8,629 nucleotides of DNA from Kiritimatiellia bacterium (lineage in GTDB: Bacteria > Verrucomicrobiota > Kiritimatiellia > UBA8416 > SLMC01), in the NCBI GenBank assembly GCA_007133745.1, contig SLMC01000120.1:1-8629 (forward strand), given 5' to 3'. Of this stretch, positions 5,974 through 8,629 are shown piece by piece; within the stretch, counting starts at the first letter, position 1, and each line of letters begins with the position of its first letter. The translations under genes and the position numbers were made by a program. The notes under the pieces are model-generated. The model had not been told where the DNA came from and made no database searches. It saw only the letters and a program-made list of their open reading frames with translations.

Positions 5974-7164
5974 TTAGCTGGCATAGTGATCGAAATAGCC
6001 CTGAATATGCACAACCGGCGTGCCCTTGTCCCCGCTGCCGGAAGTAAGATCGCACAAGGATCCGATCAGATCCGTCAGCCGCCGCGGCGTCGTGCCCTGC
6101 GCTTCCATGGCCCCCACCAAATTCGCCTTCTTCCCCTGAATATGTTTCGACAAGGCCGCGCACAAGGCTTCGCCCTTGAGATCCGCAAACATATTGTCCG
6201 CCAAATACTTTATCTTTATTTCGCTGGGCGTACCTTCCAGCCCGCCCGTGTATGCGGGAGAAACCACGGGGTCCGCCAATTCCCAAATCTTGCCGACCGG
6301 GTCCTTGAACGCCCCGTCGCCATAAATCATGACTTCCACCGTTTCCCCGGTCTGCTCCTTGAACAGAGCCTGAATGCTATCGACCACCGGCTGACAGTCG
6401 CGCGGGAAAAGCTTGACCGTGTCCTCCGTGGCTTTGTTGGACCCCAGCAGGCCGTACTCCCGATTGTACCCGCTGCCGTCCACCGAAGACGACAAAATCT
6501 CGTCCAGACATAGAACCGTTTCCGCGCCCGCCGCAAGCAACTGCCGTTTCGTACGCACCCGCGTATGTATGTCGCAGGCGAGAACTTGACCGGTATGCGC
6601 CAAAATGGTTTGGGGATGATTGGAAAAAACAAGGGTACACGCCGCGCCTTCATTTTCCACCAATGACCGGTAATACTCGACGTAATCGATGCCTGTAAAA
6701 GGATGCAGCGGGGCGCCGAACGCCTCCTTGAACCGGGCTTCCGTCAAGTGATCCGTCCAGGGATTGATGCCCTGTTCGTCCAGCCGATCCAAGTCCACCA
6801 GATGATTGCCCACCTCGTCGGACGGATAGCTCAGCAGCAAAACGACATGCTTGACGCTGCGCGCCATGGCTTTGAGCAGAATCGCGTAGCGGTTGCGACT
6901 GAGTATGGGAAACACGATACCCAGCGTATCGCCTCCGAATTTCGCTTTCAAATCCGCCGTGATCGCATCCACCGTCGCATAATTGCCCTGCGCTCGCGCC
7001 ACGACCGATTCGGTAATCCCGACCACGTCCCTGGCCTTGACCGAAAACCCCTCCGCCTCGGCCGCCTTGAGCACGCTGCCCACCACCATGCCAACAATAT
7101 CATCGCCCCGATGCACGATCGGGGTGCGAATCCCTCGCACCACGGTTCCTACAAAACGTTCCAT
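5974..7164 (-). CDS. CofE-like coenzyme F420-0:L-glutamate ligase family protein (long form)
   Basis: A 396-aa cytoplasmic protein of the F420-0:gamma-glutamyl ligase family (COG1478). Classical CofE adds glutamate to F420-0 using GTP. Visible features: GDDIV (20-24), ITESVVARAQGNYAT (50-64), GGDTLGIVFPILSRNR (77-92), SYPSDEVGNHLVD (112-124), ACDIHTRVRTKR (196-207), DGSGYNREYGLLGSNKA (229-245), YGDGAFKDPVGKIWELADP (281-299) and LIGSLCDLTSGSGDKGTP (366-383). It is much longer than archaeal CofE (about 250 aa) and matches a conserved long form known from anaerobic bacteria, many of which do not make F420. ATG at 7164 has AAAGGAGA 7 bp upstream; the longer frame to 7242 lies in the preceding gene. 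It follows that gene by 16 bp, so the two are an operon. No other F420 gene (cofC, cofD, cofG/H) is in the window. Family is sure; the actual substrate is not. Confidence 0.85.
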   Translation of the reverse strand: MERFVGTVVRGIRTPIVHRGDDIVGMVVGSVLKAAEAEGFSVKARDVVGITESVVARAQGNYATVDAITADLKAKFGGDTLGIVFPILSRNRYAILLKAMARSVKHVVLLLSYPSDEVGNHLVDLDRLDEQGINPWTDHLTEARFKEAFGAPLHPFTGIDYVEYYRSLVENEGAACTLVFSNHPQTILAHTGQVLACDIHTRVRTKRQLLAAGAETVLCLDEILSSSVDGSGYNREYGLLGSNKATEDTVKLFPRDCQPVVDSIQALFKEQTGETVEVMIYGDGAFKDPVGKIWELADPVVSPAYTGGLEGTPSEIKIKYLADNMFADLKGEALCAALSKHIQGKKANLVGAMEAQGTTPRRLTDLIGSLCDLTSGSGDKGTPVVHIQGYFDHYAS

Positions 7165-7183
7165 GCCGTTGTCTCCTTTATTA
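7165..7183 (-). promoter_or_regulatory. Tandem stops and ribosome site linking the two-gene operon
   Basis: Minus-strand reading: TAATAAAGGAGA then ATG at 7164. The double stop of the membrane-protein gene leads straight into a strong Shine-Dalgarno site of the CofE-like gene. There is no room for a terminator or separate promoter, so the two are co-transcribed. Confidence 0.6.
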
Positions 7184-7753
7184 GGCGCTTCCGCGCCAGG
7201 GCAGGACACTGCCCCAGCCACCACCGCGCACCAGCAGCACAATCGCCGAAACCAGCAGGACCAGCCCGAAAACCTGCGTCAGAAAAGGCGCTCTTGCGCG
7301 TTTCCAATGCAGGATAATAAAAGCCAGCTCCGCCGAACCGCCCGATAAAATGAACGCTATCCCCCAGGTCGGCGATTCCGCAAAAGCCGCAACCGTCAGC
7401 CAAATCAACCCGATGACGAACAGTCCCAGCCCGACAATCGCCATGCCCCAAAGCGTTTTGCGCTCCGACCCGGAAAGATCAATCCGGTCCCTGGGCTTGG
7501 ACCGGCGCAACACCTTGCCGCCCGCCGGCGCGAACTGCTTGTCGGGGAAATGCTCTTCAACGGTCTCCGGCGCAAACTCGGACACATGATGCGTCCGAAC
7601 ACCCGTCTTCATAGTGATAGTGACACGTCCGTCCGAAGTTGTCCGAGCTACGGAACCCTCGATTTGGCGGCCATCCCTCAATATGAAAACATCCGCATCG
7701 CAAGGAACAGCGGCCCAAACCAGCGCAACCATAACCATAACCAGCGTTCGCAT
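7181..7753 (-). CDS. Uncharacterised signal-peptide protein with three C-terminal membrane segments
   Basis: A 190-aa protein I do not recognise. Residues 1-20 form a hydrophobic signal peptide or first membrane segment. They are followed by DVFILRDGRQIEGSV (21-35) and a short strand-rich stretch to about residue 65, reminiscent of small SH3-like modules with an LxDGxxxxG pattern that follow signal peptides in PVC-type bacteria. A basic/polar linker (70-98) leads to three hydrophobic segments at about 101-123, 129-149 and 157-176, joined by a short KRAR loop. So a periplasmic N-terminal module and a small membrane bundle are likely. ATG at 7753 has GGAG 5 bp upstream; the frame upstream of it does not look like protein. 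Tandem stops TAATAA run into the ribosome site of the CofE-like gene, 16 bp on, so co-expression is likely. Any functional link with that enzyme is speculation. Confidence 0.8.
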   Translation of the reverse strand: MRTLVMVMVALVWAAVPCDADVFILRDGRQIEGSVARTTSDGRVTITMKTGVRTHHVSEFAPETVEEHFPDKQFAPAGGKVLRRSKPRDRIDLSGSERKTLWGMAIVGLGLFVIGLIWLTVAAFAESPTWGIAFILSGGSAELAFIILHWKRARAPFLTQVFGLVLLVSAIVLLVRGGGWGSVLPWRGSA

Positions 7754-7883
7754 GTTGTCTCCGCCTGCTTCGCCGAACAAAGCGAAAAACCGTAACACGC
7801 GCCCGTATCCAAGGCAAGCGGAAACCACCCGCAATGCCTGCTTCCGACTTTACAGGCTGTTTCATCAGAGCTTTTTTGAAGGG
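7754..7883. other. Intergenic gap between barrel gene and membrane-protein operon
   Basis: 130 bp with no gene. On the minus strand it should hold the end of the barrel transcript and the start of the next operon. Two weak inverted repeats are seen: GCCTG/CAGGC (7836-7840 and 7853-7857) and GCGG/CCGC (7819-7833). Neither has a T-run, and no convincing -35/-10 pair was found. Confidence 0.4.
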
Positions 7884-8629
7884 CTAGAACATGCCGCCCA
7901 TGGCAAAACTGATCTGGCCGTTACGGTCGTCCAGGCTGTAGGTATAGCCGACGCCGAGCGGGAAAGGGAATCGCCAGAACCTGTAGTTGACACCCGCGCC
8001 AAGGCCTTGCTTGTCGCCGCGCGTTCCGTTTTCCCAGGCGGACCCGGCTTCGGCAAAGGCGTTCACGCCCATTTGCCCAAGGCGATCGCGCCACAGGGTT
8101 CCGTTCCAGGTCGCGCCGAGAACGCCAACCCGATCCCCCCGGTATTCACGGGCATAGACGCCACGCAGTCCTGATTCGCGTCCGGTGGTCAGCGCCTGGC
8201 CGGCCGGCAGCCGTTCGCCCCATCCCGCCTGAGCATAGAACTGCAGACTGTTCCGGTTGCGGAACCGGGTATGCCGCCGCGCCGCCAACCCGGCCTTGAC
8301 AAAATCTTCGCCCGAACCGAGCGCACCGTCCGCGACTTCCAGCATAGCCCGCGCGCCCCAGGTTGTCCATGTTGCCGGCAATATCCGTCCGGCATCGCGC
8401 GCTTCGGCCATGCCCAACCCGAAAATCCGGCCGAAGATACCGACGAACCCTTCGCCCCCGACCTGCGCGCCCGCGCGTCCCCACATCAGGGCCATCGTCA
8501 GAGATCTAATGTTTTCGGGCTCGGGCGAGTCAAAAGACGCAACAGCGGCATAGCGCGCCTTGACCTCCTTGGCCCCTAGCGACACGCGCCAGTCGTCGCC
8601 AAGCGGAAACAGCGCATGCGCATGGACGC
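7884..8629 (-). CDS. Omp85/surface-antigen-like outer-membrane beta-barrel, C-terminal part (5' end beyond window)
   Basis: Partial: about 248 codons, open to the right edge without a start; the GTG at 8585 is internal Val. The strand-alternating pattern and the last residue Phe (GGMF) mark an outer-membrane beta-barrel with a C-terminal beta-signal. The segment SGLRGVYAREYRGDR, then VNAFAEAGSAWENG and a final LGAGVNYRFW, matches the C-terminal bacterial-surface-antigen/D15 domain of Omp85-like proteins, where an RGY-type motif sits in loop 6. Here the motif reads LRGV with Tyr one place later (RGVYAREY). The N-terminal POTRA or other domains, if any, are outside the window. It could be a BamA-family protein, a TamA-like protein, or a hemagglutinin-like barrel; which one cannot be decided. 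The gene is transcribed toward the membrane-protein operon, 130 bp away. Confidence 0.75.
   Translation of the reverse strand, partial: VHAHALFPLGDDWRVSLGAKEVKARYAAVASFDSPEPENIRSLTMALMWGRAGAQVGGEGFVGIFGRIFGLGMAEARDAGRILPATWTTWGARAMLEVADGALGSGEDFVKAGLAARRHTRFRNRNSLQFYAQAGWGERLPAGQALTTGRESGLRGVYAREYRGDRVGVLGATWNGTLWRDRLGQMGVNAFAEAGSAWENGTRGDKQGLGAGVNYRFWRFPFPLGVGYTYSLDDRNGQISFAMGGMF

Noticed and set aside
5189..6286. 365-codon minus-strand open frame
   Set aside because: It runs antisense to both hotdog genes and the end of the CofE-like gene and crosses the octamer repeat. It has no family pattern.

Overview
The window looks like a chromosomal stretch from a Gram-negative, probably anaerobic bacterium of the PVC type (Kiritimatiellota or Verrucomicrobiota would be my first guess). 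Base composition is G+C rich by eye, in the upper 50s percent. The Gram-negative call rests on an outer-membrane barrel of the Omp85/surface-antigen type and a LolA-like outer-membrane lipoprotein-sorting protein. The PVC guess rests on the style of the LolA-like protein, a long CofE-like protein of the kind seen in F420-lacking anaerobes, and short tandem repeats between genes. The phylum assignment is inference.

Left part (1-4604). A plus-strand radical SAM/SPASM gene (28-1281) runs convergently into a minus-strand group and overlaps its last gene by 44 bp. In transcription order the group is: a 69-aa Pur-alpha-like nucleic-acid-binding protein (4604-4395), a secreted LolA-like protein (4333-3497), a full-length CNNM/CBS/CorC_HlyC membrane protein (3500-2250, ATGA overlap with the preceding gene), and a shorter CNNM/CBS paralogue without the CorC_HlyC domain (2215-1238). 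A plausible sigma-70-type promoter with an A/T-rich upstream tract lies before the Pur-alpha gene. This reads as an envelope/ion-homeostasis operon with a small nucleic-acid-binding protein at its head.

Middle (4605-5973). A roughly 360-bp divergent intergenic region holds several palindromes and a GAAACC-rich inverted repeat. It is followed by a tightly coupled plus-strand pair of hotdog-fold genes: a FabZ-like protein whose usual catalytic acid position is Gln, and a YbgC-type acyl thioesterase (ATGA overlap). This pair probably acts on a fatty acyl or polyketide-like acyl chain. A 152-bp intergenic stretch with a composite short repeat (8-bp CRCGGAGR units) separates it from the convergent right-hand genes.

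Right part (5974-8629). A two-gene minus-strand operon encodes a secreted or membrane-anchored protein of unknown function (7753-7181) and a 396-aa CofE/F420-0:glutamate-ligase-like enzyme (7164-5974). Beyond it is the 3' part of an Omp85-like outer-membrane barrel gene that runs off the right edge.

I saw no tRNA, rRNA, CRISPR array, transposase or phage gene. Most of the window is ordinary housekeeping or accessory sequence. The points most worth a second look are the atypical FabZ-like/thioesterase pair, the CofE-like enzyme with no other F420 genes nearby, the CNNM tandem duplication with domain loss, and the intergenic repeats.
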